Assembly (NCBI GenBank): GCA_016285455.1
Contig: JAEEQS010000005.1
Span: 1-64,000 of the forward strand
From: Bacteroidales bacterium
GTDB taxonomy: Bacteria; Bacteroidota; Bacteroidia; Bacteroidales; UBA932
Direction: 5' to 3'
Length of the DNA: 64,000 nt
In this document: in pieces, positions 16,158-24,986 of the stretch
How the letters are laid out: the number at the start of each line of letters is the position of its first letter
How positions within the stretch are numbered: position 1 is the first letter of the stretch
The notes under the pieces: generated by a model
Database searches by the model: none
What the model was told of the DNA's origin: nothing
Seen by the model: only the letters and a program-made list of their open reading frames with translations
Made by a program: the position numbers and the translations under genes

Positions 16158-17474
16158 TTATTCGGCTTTTGTTGTATCGGCTGGCGCTGCCTGCTGCTCC
16201 TTTGCAATTGGCTCAGTAAGGCCGGCATCTTTAAGTATCTGGTCAATCTTTCTTACAAGATCCCAGCGGTCTTTGTCGTTGCGGTTCTCGAATACAAGAA
16301 CGGTCAGGTCTGCGTCTGGGAAGTAGCCCTCGTAGATCTGGAATCCGCCGTTGTCTCCGGTATGGTAAACCTTCTTAGGGAAGCCAGGCTGCTGCTCCAG
16401 GAACCAGCCGTAACCGTAGAAAGTATTGTCGCGGTTCTGGTAGGTTGAGAACTTGCTGCCTGATACGTTGTTTATGTATGACCAGGCTTCTTCCCTTGCC
16501 CTGATAGGGAGTATCTTGTTGTCTCTCATAGCCTTGATCCACTCGGCGAACTCGTGGGTGGAAGTGTAGATTCCTCCGTCTGCCTTGGTGGCGAAGAAGG
16601 TTTCCTCTCCGTAGTCGCATTCAGAGAATTTGCTGTGAGGAGTGTCATCTGCCTTCTTTTCCGGCTGATAATTGACTGCTCCAGCTGGCTTGTCTGAATC
16701 CACGCTTGCAGCCTCGTTTCCGTCTTCCAGAATATAGCCGTGGGCCATATTAGGAATCTTGTTCTCGTTTTCTTCTGAGAAATAGAGAGTTGTAAGCATC
16801 CTTGCCGGAGTGAAAATGTGCTCCTTCATATATTCGTCAAAACTCTTTCCGCTGAGCTTCTCTATGAACAGGTACAGAAGCTGGAAGGTCGGATTGATGT
16901 ACTGGTACTCAGTTCCTGGCTCAAAGTTGAGTTCCTTCAGGCCTTTCATATACTCTATAGACTGCATGTCTGTGCATTTGAGCATAAAGTTGAGGTCTGT
17001 CCTTGGACGGGTGTCTGGAATGCCGGAAGCGTGGCTCATCAGATGGGCCGGAGTTATTTTGGTGAACGGCTCCCTTTTCTTTGGAAGATAAGGAGTTACA
17101 AGAGGGGATACATCGTAGATGCTCTTGTGGATATCCAGTTTTCCTTCTTCCGCCAGCTTTAGGATGGCAACAGCCGAGAACTGCTTGGAGCAGGAGGCTA
17201 TGTTGAAGAAGGTATTGCCGTCTATCTTGTAGCGGCGGGCGATGTCTGAATGGCCGTAACCCTTGTCAAAGAGAATGGAATCGCCTTTCATAATCAGAAC
17301 GGCTCCGCCAGGCTCGGCGAACATAGTGTCGATAGGGGTGTACCTGTCGACCATCAGTGAATCAACTTTCTGCATTGCTTGGGCAACTGGATCTGCCGCT
17401 TTCTTTTCTGTACAGGCAATCATGGCTGAGATTGTTAATGTCAAGAGAATACTCTTGGTAATAATGCGTTTCAT
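16158..17474 (-). CDS. Exported serine hydrolase of the beta-lactamase / DD-peptidase fold (lipoprotein)
   Basis: A 438-aa class-C beta-lactamase-like protein. The N-terminus is a lipoprotein signal (hydrophobic, lipobox SAMIAC, predicted acylated Cys21). Active-site motifs are SxxK in FNIASCSKQFSAV and HTG in VYHTGDNGGF (KTG equivalent). Members include D-aminopeptidases, esterases and penicillin-binding-like enzymes, so the substrate cannot be fixed, and antibiotic resistance should not be assumed. The C-terminal 30 residues are Ala/Lys rich. It shares a terminator with the convergent dipeptidase gene and lies 19 bp downstream of cinA in the same direction. Confidence 0.85.
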   Translation of the reverse strand: MKRIITKSILLTLTISAMIACTEKKAADPVAQAMQKVDSLMVDRYTPIDTMFAEPGGAVLIMKGDSILFDKGYGHSDIARRYKIDGNTFFNIASCSKQFSAVAILKLAEEGKLDIHKSIYDVSPLVTPYLPKKREPFTKITPAHLMSHASGIPDTRPRTDLNFMLKCTDMQSIEYMKGLKELNFEPGTEYQYINPTFQLLYLFIEKLSGKSFDEYMKEHIFTPARMLTTLYFSEENENKIPNMAHGYILEDGNEAASVDSDKPAGAVNYQPEKKADDTPHSKFSECDYGEETFFATKADGGIYTSTHEFAEWIKAMRDNKILPIRAREEAWSYINNVSGSKFSTYQNRDNTFYGYGWFLEQQPGFPKKVYHTGDNGGFQIYEGYFPDADLTVLVFENRNDKDRWDLVRKIDQILKDAGLTEPIAKEQQAAPADTTKAE

Positions 17475-17493
17475 ATCTTTATGTTATTGTGTT

Positions 17494-18765
17494 TCAAATT
17501 TTTCCTGCAATAAGACTCTTTCTGAAAAGGTCTAGGGCGCTTGAGGCGAACCTTTCTATGTTGATCTTGCGGGTACTCTTGGAAACAATGGTAGCGGTAA
17601 CTGTTCCCTTTGGACCGCTGGCCGCCATCCACAATGTTCCGACAGGTTTCTTTGCAGTTCCGCCGGTTGGGCCCGCAATGCCGGATGTGGATATGGAATA
17701 GGTAGTGCCTAGCTTTTTTCTCACTCCTTCAGCCATTTCCTTAACGCATTCTCTGCTAACCGCCCCGTATTTCTTTATGGTATTGGAACTAACCCCAAGA
17801 GTGTTGATTTTCACTGAGTTGTCGTAACTTACAACGCTGCCCCAGTAATACCGGCTTGAGCCAGGAATTTCTGTAAGAAGATGAGCCACGTAACCTCCGG
17901 TGCAGGATTCTGCAGTGCTGATTGTGGCGCCCCTTTCCAGCAGAAGCTCTCCCGCCACGGTCTGCGGGTTGGTATCTCCCTCTCCGTAAACTGCATCGCC
18001 GAGAATTGCCTTCAGAGAGGAAGCGTATTTTTCCAATTCCTCCTTTCCCTCTTTCTCCGCGATTCCATAGATAGACAAGCGGAGCCTTACGCCCAGAATA
18101 GGATTGGGAAGGTAGGCAAGGTGAAGATTTGCCGGAAGGGAATCTTCCCAGCTCTCAATCTTTTTGCTAAGCACGCTCTCGGCGATTCCGAAAGTGCAGA
18201 TAGTGTGGTGAAATATCTTTTCAAGCTTGTAATGGGCTCTGATTGCGTTAATTACATCTTCAGTTGCATACTCTGTTTCAAACGGAACGCCAGGCATTGA
18301 GAAAAGGAGATTGTCTTTTCCGAACCTTTCCTTTGGAAAGCTGAACTGCATAATAGGGGCCGTTCCAATCTTGTTTGGAATGACAGTGCTGTTTTCTGGA
18401 ACATAGGCCTGCTGACGGTTGATGTCTAGCATTTCTACTCCCCTGGAAGTCAGTATGTTCTTTATTATGCTGTACTGTTTCTGGCTCCTTGTCCACTTTT
18501 GGCTTTGGCTCAGGTCCATAAGAACGTTCTTGGTGATGTCATCTTTTGTAGGGCCCAGGCCGCCGGTGGTTATGACTATATTGCTGCGCCTTAGGCAGCG
18601 CTTAAGGGTGGTTAGTATATCTGCCTTGGAATCAGAGCAGGAGGCCATATGCACCACCTTGATTCCCGCTTTATTGAGAGCCTTGGCCAGGAATGCAGAA
18701 TTGGTATCAGTAATCTGGCCAATGAGAATTTCGTCTCCGATTGTGCAAATAGAAGCTGTTATCAT
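17494..18765 (-). CDS. cinA: CinA family nicotinamide-nucleotide amidohydrolase
   Basis: A 423-aa two-domain protein. The N-terminal MoaB-like (COG1058) domain has GDEILIGQITDTNSAFLA and TTGGLGPTKDDIT. The C-terminal PncC domain has STAESCTGGYVAHLLTEIPGSS and the GPTGGTAKKPVGT segment. CinA proteins recycle pyridine nucleotides (NMN deamidation, ADP-ribose pyrophosphatase activity). Its start overlaps the pyrD stop by 4 bp, so the two are translationally coupled. Length and motifs are normal. Confidence 0.93.
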   Translation of the reverse strand: MITASICTIGDEILIGQITDTNSAFLAKALNKAGIKVVHMASCSDSKADILTTLKRCLRRSNIVITTGGLGPTKDDITKNVLMDLSQSQKWTRSQKQYSIIKNILTSRGVEMLDINRQQAYVPENSTVIPNKIGTAPIMQFSFPKERFGKDNLLFSMPGVPFETEYATEDVINAIRAHYKLEKIFHHTICTFGIAESVLSKKIESWEDSLPANLHLAYLPNPILGVRLRLSIYGIAEKEGKEELEKYASSLKAILGDAVYGEGDTNPQTVAGELLLERGATISTAESCTGGYVAHLLTEIPGSSRYYWGSVVSYDNSVKINTLGVSSNTIKKYGAVSRECVKEMAEGVRKKLGTTYSISTSGIAGPTGGTAKKPVGTLWMAASGPKGTVTATIVSKSTRKINIERFASSALDLFRKSLIAGKI

Positions 18766-19841
18766 TTCTCCTCTTGAACATTGGCTTTTTCCGCCTCCAA
18801 CTTTCTTTTAATGAGAGTGTTGGCAATATACTTGTTGATCTTTCTGACAAACCTCGGCCCTTTGTAGATCCATCCGGTGTAAATCTGTACCAAAGATGCT
18901 CCGCTGTCTAGAAGTTCAAGGGCCTGCTGTGGAGTCATCACTCCTCCGCTGGCAATTATCGGAAGATGGCCGTTTGTCTTGTGGCGGATATATTTTACAA
19001 GCTCCAATGTCCTGTCATATAGCGGTTTGCCGCTGAGGCCTCCAGCTCCGGCCTTTTTTATGGCTCTCTTGGAGCTCCTGAGGTTCTCCCTCTTGGCGGT
19101 TGTGTTGGCGGCTATGATTCCGTCTAGTCCGGAAATTAGCACCAGGTTTATAATGTCGTCTAGATATTCACGGTCTGCATCCGGAGAAATCTTCAGGAGG
19201 ATAGGGCGGTAGTCGTCGTACATTATCCTCAGTTCCAGAAGCTTGTCTATGATAGGGGTGATGTTTTCAAGGCTTTGGTTGCCGGATGCGTCTTTTACGT
19301 TAGGGCAGGATACATTCATTACGAAATAGTCTACATAGTCATACATATACTCAAATGACATCTCGTAATCTTTGTAGGCATCTTCCATAGCGGTTTCCCT
19401 TCCCTTGGTTATGCTGCATCCCAAAGGGCAGGTGTTGCGGTGGCGCTGGATATAGGAAATGGCATGCTTGATTCCTTTGTTGTTGATCCCCATCCTATTT
19501 ACAATCGCCTGATCTTTAGTGAGTCTGAAGCAGCGCGGCTTTGGGTTTCCATCTTGCGGCTTTGGCGTAAGGCTGCCTATTTCCACAAAGCCGAATCCAA
19601 AGTTGGAAATGGCGTTAAAGGCGTCTCCATTCTTGTCGAACCCGGCGGCCAGGCCTACAGGGTTGCGGAACTTAACGCCGAAAACCTCCTTTTCCAGCAC
19701 AGGGTTTCTGTAATTGCAGAAGAGCCTTAGAATAGAGGGTATGAGAGGTATCTTGTCCAGCAGCTTAATAGTGGCTACTGCAAAGTCGTGGACCTTCTCT
19801 GCTTGCCAAAGAAAAAGTATGCTTCGAATCAGCTTATACAT
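18762..19841 (-). CDS. pyrD: Dihydroorotate dehydrogenase (quinone), class 2
   Basis: A 359-aa FMN enzyme of pyrimidine synthesis oxidising dihydroorotate to orotate. The class 2 features are an N-terminal helical extension (IRSILFLWQAEKVHDFAV) for quinone and membrane contact, the FMN-site segments VGLAAGFDKNGD, FGFVEIGSLTPKPQ, VMNVSCPN with the catalytic Ser region, and GGLSGKPLYDRTLELV, then ASGGV. The C-terminus extends about 20 residues with a charged tail (KLEAEKANVQEEK). First gene of a pyrD-cinA unit, with a likely promoter just upstream. Confidence 0.94.
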   Translation of the reverse strand: MYKLIRSILFLWQAEKVHDFAVATIKLLDKIPLIPSILRLFCNYRNPVLEKEVFGVKFRNPVGLAAGFDKNGDAFNAISNFGFGFVEIGSLTPKPQDGNPKPRCFRLTKDQAIVNRMGINNKGIKHAISYIQRHRNTCPLGCSITKGRETAMEDAYKDYEMSFEYMYDYVDYFVMNVSCPNVKDASGNQSLENITPIIDKLLELRIMYDDYRPILLKISPDADREYLDDIINLVLISGLDGIIAANTTAKRENLRSSKRAIKKAGAGGLSGKPLYDRTLELVKYIRHKTNGHLPIIASGGVMTPQQALELLDSGASLVQIYTGWIYKGPRFVRKINKYIANTLIKRKLEAEKANVQEEK

Positions 19842-19863
19842 ATACCTTGTAATATATATAAGA

Positions 19864-19898
19864 CAAATTTAGCAAATCTATTTCTCAAATGATTCAAA
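19864..19898 (-). promoter_or_regulatory. Putative promoter for pyrD-cinA
   Basis: On the minus strand a perfect -7 box TAAATTTG (plus 19864-19871) lies 22 bp before the pyrD start. A TTTG (plus 19895-19898, 23-bp spacing) is inside the end of the XRE gene. Confidence 0.5.
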
Positions 19899-20483
19899 GG
19901 TTCCGTCTGAATACAGAAGAATGACTTTTATCGGGGTAGGGGCCAATTTTTCTTCATTTACGGGATTCTCAGAAGGTTCAGAAACCGTGATTTTAGGCTT
20001 AATATCTTCTTTTTCAGTTTGTTGCATAGCATTAACCCTTCTTTCCAGTTCTCCTGCTTCCAGAGCCGGATAAGGATGATATGCTTCTTCCTCTGGAAGA
20101 TCTCCATCTGGAAGGTCAGAGAACCCAAATAAATTGTCGTTTGAATACTGCGGTTCTTCTGCTGTGTCTGATTGACTCAAAATAGGGTGAGGCTCTCCAG
20201 CTTCTTTTATTGCGTCATATTGACGAACATTATTTGCGTCAAAAAGACTCTCTCCTCTAAAATTTTTCTCAGGATTTTTATAAGGTATTCCCTCCCCTCT
20301 GAGAAGCCACTCGATATTCAAATTCGGCAATTTTGTCATAATTGCCAAAATGAAGTCGAAACTCGGATTATTTCTCCCGCTGAGTAGATTGCTCAAAGTT
20401 GACCTCTGGATCATCAAAAGAGAAGCCATTTGGGCCGCCGACAATTTTTCAAGGTTCAGGATGGTCTGTAATCTGTCTTTCAT
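19878..20483 (-). CDS. XRE-family transcriptional regulator
   Basis: The 201-aa product begins with a Cro/CI-type helix-turn-helix (residues about 1-60: LSAAQMASLLMIQRSTLSNLLSGRNNPSFDFILAIM). It continues with NIEWLLRGEGIPY, a linker typical of Bacteroidetes XRE proteins. The rest is acidic and probably disordered, ending in TPIKVILLYSDGTFESFEK. The start MKDRLQ (20483) is preferred over 20495 because the predicted -7 box ends at 20506, leaving almost no leader for the earlier ATG. A palindrome about 120 bp upstream (20602-20620) is a candidate operator. The regulated genes are unknown. Confidence 0.85.
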   Translation of the reverse strand: MKDRLQTILNLEKLSAAQMASLLMIQRSTLSNLLSGRNNPSFDFILAIMTKLPNLNIEWLLRGEGIPYKNPEKNFRGESLFDANNVRQYDAIKEAGEPHPILSQSDTAEEPQYSNDNLFGFSDLPDGDLPEEEAYHPYPALEAGELERRVNAMQQTEKEDIKPKITVSEPSENPVNEEKLAPTPIKVILLYSDGTFESFEK

Positions 20484-20505
20484 AATTGAAAACATTTTTC
20501 TTTAA

Positions 20506-20537
20506 CAAATATAGACAAAATAATCATAATTTGCAAA
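20506..20537 (-). promoter_or_regulatory. Promoter for the XRE regulator
   Basis: On the minus strand a perfect -7 box TATATTTG (plus 20506-20513) and TTTG (plus 20534-20537) are separated by 20 bp, the standard Bacteroidetes arrangement. Confidence 0.7.
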
Positions 20538-20969
20538 TTTGGACAAAAATAGGGTGTTTGTTCATAAATAAGACAAAATTGCGTAGTTTTATTAGATAGG
20601 GCTTCTAGAGCATCTAGAAGGGGATGCGCAAAATATTACCATATTCAATATGCAATTTAGGTAAGATAGTATAAATATACTTATATCAGATAGATAAATA
20701 GATATTAAATATTGTTTTTGCGCCTAGTTGCGCATTTTGCCCCTACTAAAGGGCACTTTTACCTCTAAATGAATTTAAATAGTATTATATAAAATACTGA
20801 AAATAAATAAGATAAATTTTCAAAAATTTTACCATTATAAAAAGTTATACTCTGCAGATGTTCGGCATATTTAAATTACGCAATTTGAAATACCTTTGTT
20901 GTTAATTGTGAATTATTGGTGTTCAATCTTGTGAAATGCGGAAAACTGAAAATCCCCTGTTTTAAGAGA
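20538..20969. other. AT-rich non-coding region between the XRE regulator and queA
   Basis: About 430 bp without a credible gene. It contains a perfect palindrome CTTCTAGA-GCA-TCTAGAAG (20602-20620), near-repeats of GACAAAAT around 20512-20576, a pair of GCGCAAAA/TTTTTGCGC inverted segments around 20625 and 20715, a short TGCCC/GGGCA hairpin around 20740, and a second possible -7 box TACCTTTG at 20891-20898. No DnaA-box cluster was seen. It may hold a regulator binding site or an unannotated small RNA; neither can be shown here. Confidence 0.5.
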
Positions 20970-21001
20970 TTTCTTCTTTCGTGGGCAATTATGTATCTTT
21001 G
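20970..21001 (+). promoter_or_regulatory. Promoter for queA
   Basis: A perfect -7 box TATCTTTG at 20994-21001, with TTTC at 20970-20973 (20-bp spacing). The box overlaps the codons after the ATG at 20991, so a transcript from here would begin at about 21006-21008. Confidence 0.6.
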
Positions 21002-21017
21002 CACAAAACAAAGCGAA

Positions 21018-22235
21018 TTGAAGCCTGAAATCAGAATATCGGATTACGCCTATCCCCTACCCCAGGAGAGGATAGCCAAGTACCCTCTTCCTGTCAGAGA
21101 CAACTCTAAGCTTCTGGTGTGGAAAGATGGCAAAATAGAAGATGACATTTTCCGGAATTTGGCAAGTCATATTTCCGGAAAATCCTTTATGGTGTTCAAC
21201 AATACCAAGGTGGTGCCGGCAAGGCTATTTTTCCGGAAAAATACCGGAGCCTTGATAGAAATTCTCTGCCTTAACCCTGTTTTTCCGTCTGAATACGTGG
21301 CAAATTTTGCTTCCCAGGGCTCCTGCGACTGGTCTGCGGTAGTTGGAAATGCCAAAAAATGGAAGGGCGGGGAGCTCAGTTTTTTCTCAGAAAACGGGGT
21401 TGAAGACCTTAATTTCCGCGTTGAATTGCTGGAAAAGGGAGAAGGAAAGGCGTCTAAAGTAAGGTTTCTCTGGGACGGGCCATCCACTTTCTCGGAAGTT
21501 CTCCAAAGATGCGGCCAGGTTCCGATTCCGCCTTACCTGAACCGCCAGACAGAAGATATAGACAAATCTAGATATCAGACCATATATGCTCATTATGAGG
21601 GAAGTGTGGCTGCTCCTACAGCTGGACTCCATTTTACAGACAGGGTACTTGAGGATCTGGACAGCAAAGGCGTAATTCGGGAGAATGTCTGCCTTCACGT
21701 GGGCGCTGGAACCTTTGTTCCTGTAAAAAGCGAGCTTATTTCCGGTCATAAGATGCACTGTGAGCCTTTTTCCGTTACAAAATCCTTCTTGGAGGACCTT
21801 CTGAAAGCATCTGGAAGCGGGAATGTGGTGGCAGTGGGAACAACTTCCACGCGCTGTCTGGAGTCTTTATATTATATAGGTGTTCAATGCCTGGAGAATC
21901 CTTCTGCTCCGCTGGGGGAGGTTGGCCAGTGGGATCCGTATGAAAGGGAATATCCTTATTCCACGCAGCAGGCCTTGGAAGCAATCATTTCCTATATGGA
22001 TGCCAGAGGCCTGAAAACTCTGGTTGCAGGAACATCTATTATCATAGTTCCTGGATTCAAGTATCGTATTGTTAATCTGCTTGTTACCAATTTCCACCAG
22101 CCACAAAGCACGCTTCTTCTTTTGATAGGAGCCTTCATCGGAGACGACTGGAGAAAATTATATTCACACGCTCTGGAAAATGGCTACCGTTTCCTCAGCT
22201 ACGGAGACAGTTCTCTTCTTTTCAGAAAGGAATAA
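21018..22235 (+). CDS. queA: tRNA preQ1(34) S-adenosylmethionine ribosyltransferase-isomerase
   Basis: QueA transfers and isomerises the ribosyl moiety of AdoMet onto preQ1 in tRNA, forming epoxyqueuosine. Family segments are clear: ISDYAYPLPQERIAKYPLP at the N-terminus, VFNNTKVVPARLFF, TAGLHFTDRVLEDL, HVGAGTFVPVKS, TSTRCLESL and VTNFHQPQSTLLLL. The start is uncertain. An ATG at 20991 is in frame, but its following codons form a strong -7 box, so a TTG at 21018 (two codons before the conserved RISDY region) is chosen. The product is then about 405 aa, longer than E. coli QueA because of an insertion around the WKGGELSFFSENG region. Confidence 0.93.
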   Translation: MKPEIRISDYAYPLPQERIAKYPLPVRDNSKLLVWKDGKIEDDIFRNLASHISGKSFMVFNNTKVVPARLFFRKNTGALIEILCLNPVFPSEYVANFASQGSCDWSAVVGNAKKWKGGELSFFSENGVEDLNFRVELLEKGEGKASKVRFLWDGPSTFSEVLQRCGQVPIPPYLNRQTEDIDKSRYQTIYAHYEGSVAAPTAGLHFTDRVLEDLDSKGVIRENVCLHVGAGTFVPVKSELISGHKMHCEPFSVTKSFLEDLLKASGSGNVVAVGTTSTRCLESLYYIGVQCLENPSAPLGEVGQWDPYEREYPYSTQQALEAIISYMDARGLKTLVAGTSIIIVPGFKYRIVNLLVTNFHQPQSTLLLLIGAFIGDDWRKLYSHALENGYRFLSYGDSSLLFRKE

Positions 22236-22251
22236 ACTTTTTGTAAATTTG
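22219..22251 (+). promoter_or_regulatory. Putative promoter for the acyltransferase gene
   Basis: Perfect -7 box TAAATTTG at 22244-22251, with a TTTC-like element around 22219-22222 inside the end of queA. The start codon is 20 bp downstream. Confidence 0.5.
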
Positions 22252-22271
22252 CCGCTGATTCAAAGATTGCC

Positions 22272-23471
22272 ATGGCCGCTCTAGACAGCATATTCGATGG
22301 CATTAGGCCTTATTACGACAGCGAGATACCTGCCTCCATTTCTCGTATGCGGTCATTCGAATATCTTAATGATATTGCTGATTTTCTGCAGATTGAAGGT
22401 GGTGGAGACACTATGCGCAGCGCTTTGGACCAATGTTCTACCGTAGATGACTTCCAGGATAAGATAATGGCTATGGTAATGGAGCACGTGCTTTCACGCA
22501 CCAGCGCCGGAGTTGAATACAAAGGCTTGGAGTTTTTTGAGGGCGGGCAGAAGCATCTTATTCTGGCAAATCACAGAGACATTGTTCTGGATTCGGCTAT
22601 AATACAGCTGATTTTTCACCGCAAAGGCATCACTACCACGGAGATAGCAGTAGGAGACAATCTAATAACTTCACAGTTCATAGAGGATGTTGCAAGAAGC
22701 AACAAGATGATAAAGGTCACAAGGAGCACTTTCCCGAGGGAGGTTTACAACTCTTCTTTGCTGCTTTCCAAGTACATACGCCATCAGATATCTTCACATT
22801 CCAGCTCTATCTGGATTGCCCAGCGCAACGGCCGAACTAAAGACGGATTTGACCTTACAGAGCAGGGGCTTCTGAAGATGCTACAAATGAGCGGACAGGG
22901 AGATTTTGTAGAAGATATGGACAGCCTCAAGATTCTCCCTACCACAATCTCATACGAGTTTGAGCCTTGTGATGGTCTGAAAACCAAGGAGATATTCATT
23001 TCAAGAAGGCATCCTTACATAAAGGCGGAAGGGGAAGACCTCAACAGCATCTTAACCGGAATGAAATCTTGGAAGGGAAGGATTATGATCTGTTTTACGG
23101 AACCTATAATGCGCTCTGAGATAGAAAGCTGTGCTTCTTTTGCCAAGAACGAGAGGTTTGTGGAGCTGGGCAAGATTATAGACCGCCAGATCCACTCAAA
23201 ATACCATCTGTGGCCGAATAACTATGCCGCAATGGATATTTTAAGGGAAAGAGATGGTCTGGAGCCTGCTTTCAAGGGAAAATACGGAAAGGCCGCCCTG
23301 GATACCTTCAAAATCCATGTGCAGGAGCAGACAGATGCTGTTTTTGCCGAGCTTGTATCTGAGGGCAATCTTGGACAGACGGACGAAAAAGAATGGCGCA
23401 AAGAGCTGGAAAACATATTCCTGCATATTTACGCCAATCCTGTAAAGGCTTTTCTAGAAGCCAAAATCTAG
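22272..23471 (+). CDS. Glycerolipid acyltransferase family protein (PlsB/PlsC-like)
   Basis: A 399-aa protein with a variant acyltransferase motif I, ANHRDIVLDSAI (HxxxxD-like, His-Arg-Asp), followed by WIAQRNGRTKDGFD, the equivalent of the substrate-binding block, and a late PTTISYEFEPCD. Similar proteins of this length are common in Bacteroidetes and are annotated as 1-acyl-glycerol-3-phosphate acyltransferases. It has no clear membrane segment and may act peripherally. Regions of about 75 residues before and 150 after the catalytic block are not assigned. Its 3' end overlaps the convergent lipoprotein gene by 4 bp. Confidence 0.7.
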   Translation: MAALDSIFDGIRPYYDSEIPASISRMRSFEYLNDIADFLQIEGGGDTMRSALDQCSTVDDFQDKIMAMVMEHVLSRTSAGVEYKGLEFFEGGQKHLILANHRDIVLDSAIIQLIFHRKGITTTEIAVGDNLITSQFIEDVARSNKMIKVTRSTFPREVYNSSLLLSKYIRHQISSHSSSIWIAQRNGRTKDGFDLTEQGLLKMLQMSGQGDFVEDMDSLKILPTTISYEFEPCDGLKTKEIFISRRHPYIKAEGEDLNSILTGMKSWKGRIMICFTEPIMRSEIESCASFAKNERFVELGKIIDRQIHSKYHLWPNNYAAMDILRERDGLEPAFKGKYGKAALDTFKIHVQEQTDAVFAELVSEGNLGQTDEKEWRKELENIFLHIYANPVKAFLEAKI

Positions 23472-24214
23472 TATTTGTCTTCTATCTGGTCTTCCCGGTC
23501 TTCTATGTAGTTTTTGAACTGTTTTCTCAGCGATTCCGGTAGAGAATTGTCTGCCATAACCTTTTTCTCGATTTCCCACAGACGGTCTTCAACCTTCTTG
23601 GCAGCGCGCTTGTCGCCCTTTTTGAGAAGCTTGTCATACTGGCCGAGCATTCCGTAAACCCCGTATTGTTCGCAGAGTGATCCCAGGGTAGGCTTTTCTT
23701 TTTTCTTGGCCTCAGCTTCTTCAGCTTCCTTTTCCTCAGCGATGGTTTGCTGGCTCTGGAGCTTGTTGAAGGCCATTTTCAGGTTTTCGGCCTTTTCCAG
23801 TATGGCGTCTGCCTCTTTGCGTGTAAATTCCTTGTTAGACTTGAAAACTATGGTCTTTGCTGTGCTGTCTGCGGAGTTGAAGACAGGTATCAGGTTTGCC
23901 AGGTCTTGAGCCTGGAAAAAGAGGGAATCATCTACATTCACTCCTCTTTCATCTACAGGAATGATATCAATAGTCAGAGAATCAACAGCTTCTGAAGAAA
24001 CCTTTTTTACCGGCACTGTGGCCTGGATACTCCATTTTTCCTGGTCTTGCGGGTTCTGTGTCAGGAAAACGGTTAAGTCGTCTCCCAAGGCAAAATCAGA
24101 AAAAGCGTTTCCTAGAAATTCAACGGTGGATTTGTCAAAAATGACGTCTTTTGGGGCGGAGGTGCAGGCCTGAAGGGCAAAGGCCGCGGCTAAAACTATT
24201 AAAATGCGTTTCAT
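23468..24214 (-). CDS. Putative lipoprotein with charged coiled-coil region
   Basis: A 248-aa protein with a lipoprotein signal (MKRILIVLAAAFALQAC; predicted lipidated Cys17). The middle part (residues about 30-125) is beta-rich. Residues of about 130-185 are very rich in Glu, Ala and Lys (AEEKEAEEAEAKKKEK) and predict a helix or coiled coil. The C-terminus is charged and helical. I recognise no family. It lies 16 bp downstream of xthA and is likely co-transcribed, though a functional link is not evident. Confidence 0.7.
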   Translation of the reverse strand: MKRILIVLAAAFALQACTSAPKDVIFDKSTVEFLGNAFSDFALGDDLTVFLTQNPQDQEKWSIQATVPVKKVSSEAVDSLTIDIIPVDERGVNVDDSLFFQAQDLANLIPVFNSADSTAKTIVFKSNKEFTRKEADAILEKAENLKMAFNKLQSQQTIAEEKEAEEAEAKKKEKPTLGSLCEQYGVYGMLGQYDKLLKKGDKRAAKKVEDRLWEIEKKVMADNSLPESLRKQFKNYIEDREDQIEDKY

Positions 24215-24230
24215 TGGTTATAGGTTTTTG

Positions 24231-24986
24231 TCAAATATCTATGTCTAGCTCAACGGGGCAGTGGTCGCTCCCGAAGATTTCCGTATGTATCTTTGCGTCT
24301 TTGAGCTTGGAATCCAGCCGTTTGGAAGACAGGAAATAGTCTATTCTCCATCCTGTGTTCCTTTGCCTGGACTGGAAGCGGTAGCTCCACCAGGAGTAAA
24401 CTCCCTCGAGGTCTGGGTAGAAATGCCTCCAGGTATCGGTGAACCCAGATTCCAGGAGAAGAGTAAACTTCTCTCTTTCTTCATCGGTGAACCCGGCGTT
24501 TCGGCGGTTGGTCTTCGGGTTCTTCAGGTCTATTTCCTTGTGAGCCACGTTCATATCTCCGCAGACTATGACGGGTTTCTTCCTGTCCAGAGCCATCAGG
24601 TATGCCCTGAATGCATCTTCCCATTCCATCCTGTAATCCAGCCTCTTGAGCTCTTCCTGAGAGTTAGGGGTATAGACGCAGACAAAGAAGAAAGACTCAA
24701 ATTCCAGAGTTATTATCCTGCCTTCCTGGTCGTGGGCTTCCGTTCCTATGCCGTAAGTAACGTTTTTAGGCTCCACTCGTGTGAAAACGGCCGTTCCGCT
24801 ATAGCCTTTCTTCTGGGCATAGTTCCAGAATGAAAGGTAGCCGTCAAATTCAATATCCAGCTGGCCGGCCTGCATCTTGGTTTCCTGAATGCAGAAAATG
24901 TCTGCGTCCAGAGCCTTGAAAGCCTCTGCAAAGCCTTTGCCTTGGCAGGCCCTCAGACCATTTACGTTCCAGGAGACTAGTTTCAT
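24231..24986 (-). CDS. xthA: Exodeoxyribonuclease III (AP endonuclease)
   Basis: A 251-aa DNA-repair enzyme that cleaves at abasic sites and has 3' exonuclease and phosphatase activity. Exo-endo-phosphatase motifs are complete: WNVNGLRAC, IFCIQETKMQ, GYSGTAVFTR, VCGDMNVAH, NAGFTDEER, YSWWSYRFQSRQRNTGWRIDYFL and GSDHCPVELDI. Length is typical of the ExoA/Xth subgroup. The start codon is the end of an ATCGCGAT palindrome (plus 24985-24992) that is shared, with its flank, by the DUF5723 gene at 33804. Confidence 0.95.
   Translation of the reverse strand: MKLVSWNVNGLRACQGKGFAEAFKALDADIFCIQETKMQAGQLDIEFDGYLSFWNYAQKKGYSGTAVFTRVEPKNVTYGIGTEAHDQEGRIITLEFESFFFVCVYTPNSQEELKRLDYRMEWEDAFRAYLMALDRKKPVIVCGDMNVAHKEIDLKNPKTNRRNAGFTDEEREKFTLLLESGFTDTWRHFYPDLEGVYSWWSYRFQSRQRNTGWRIDYFLSSKRLDSKLKDAKIHTEIFGSDHCPVELDIDI

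Noticed and set aside
16158-17474. Class C beta-lactamase resistance gene
   Set aside because: The fold is shared with esterases and peptidases; lipoprotein anchor and sequence give no evidence for antibiotic hydrolysis.
20538-20969. Chromosomal replication origin
   Set aside because: AT-rich, but no cluster of DnaA boxes and no dnaA or dnaN gene nearby.
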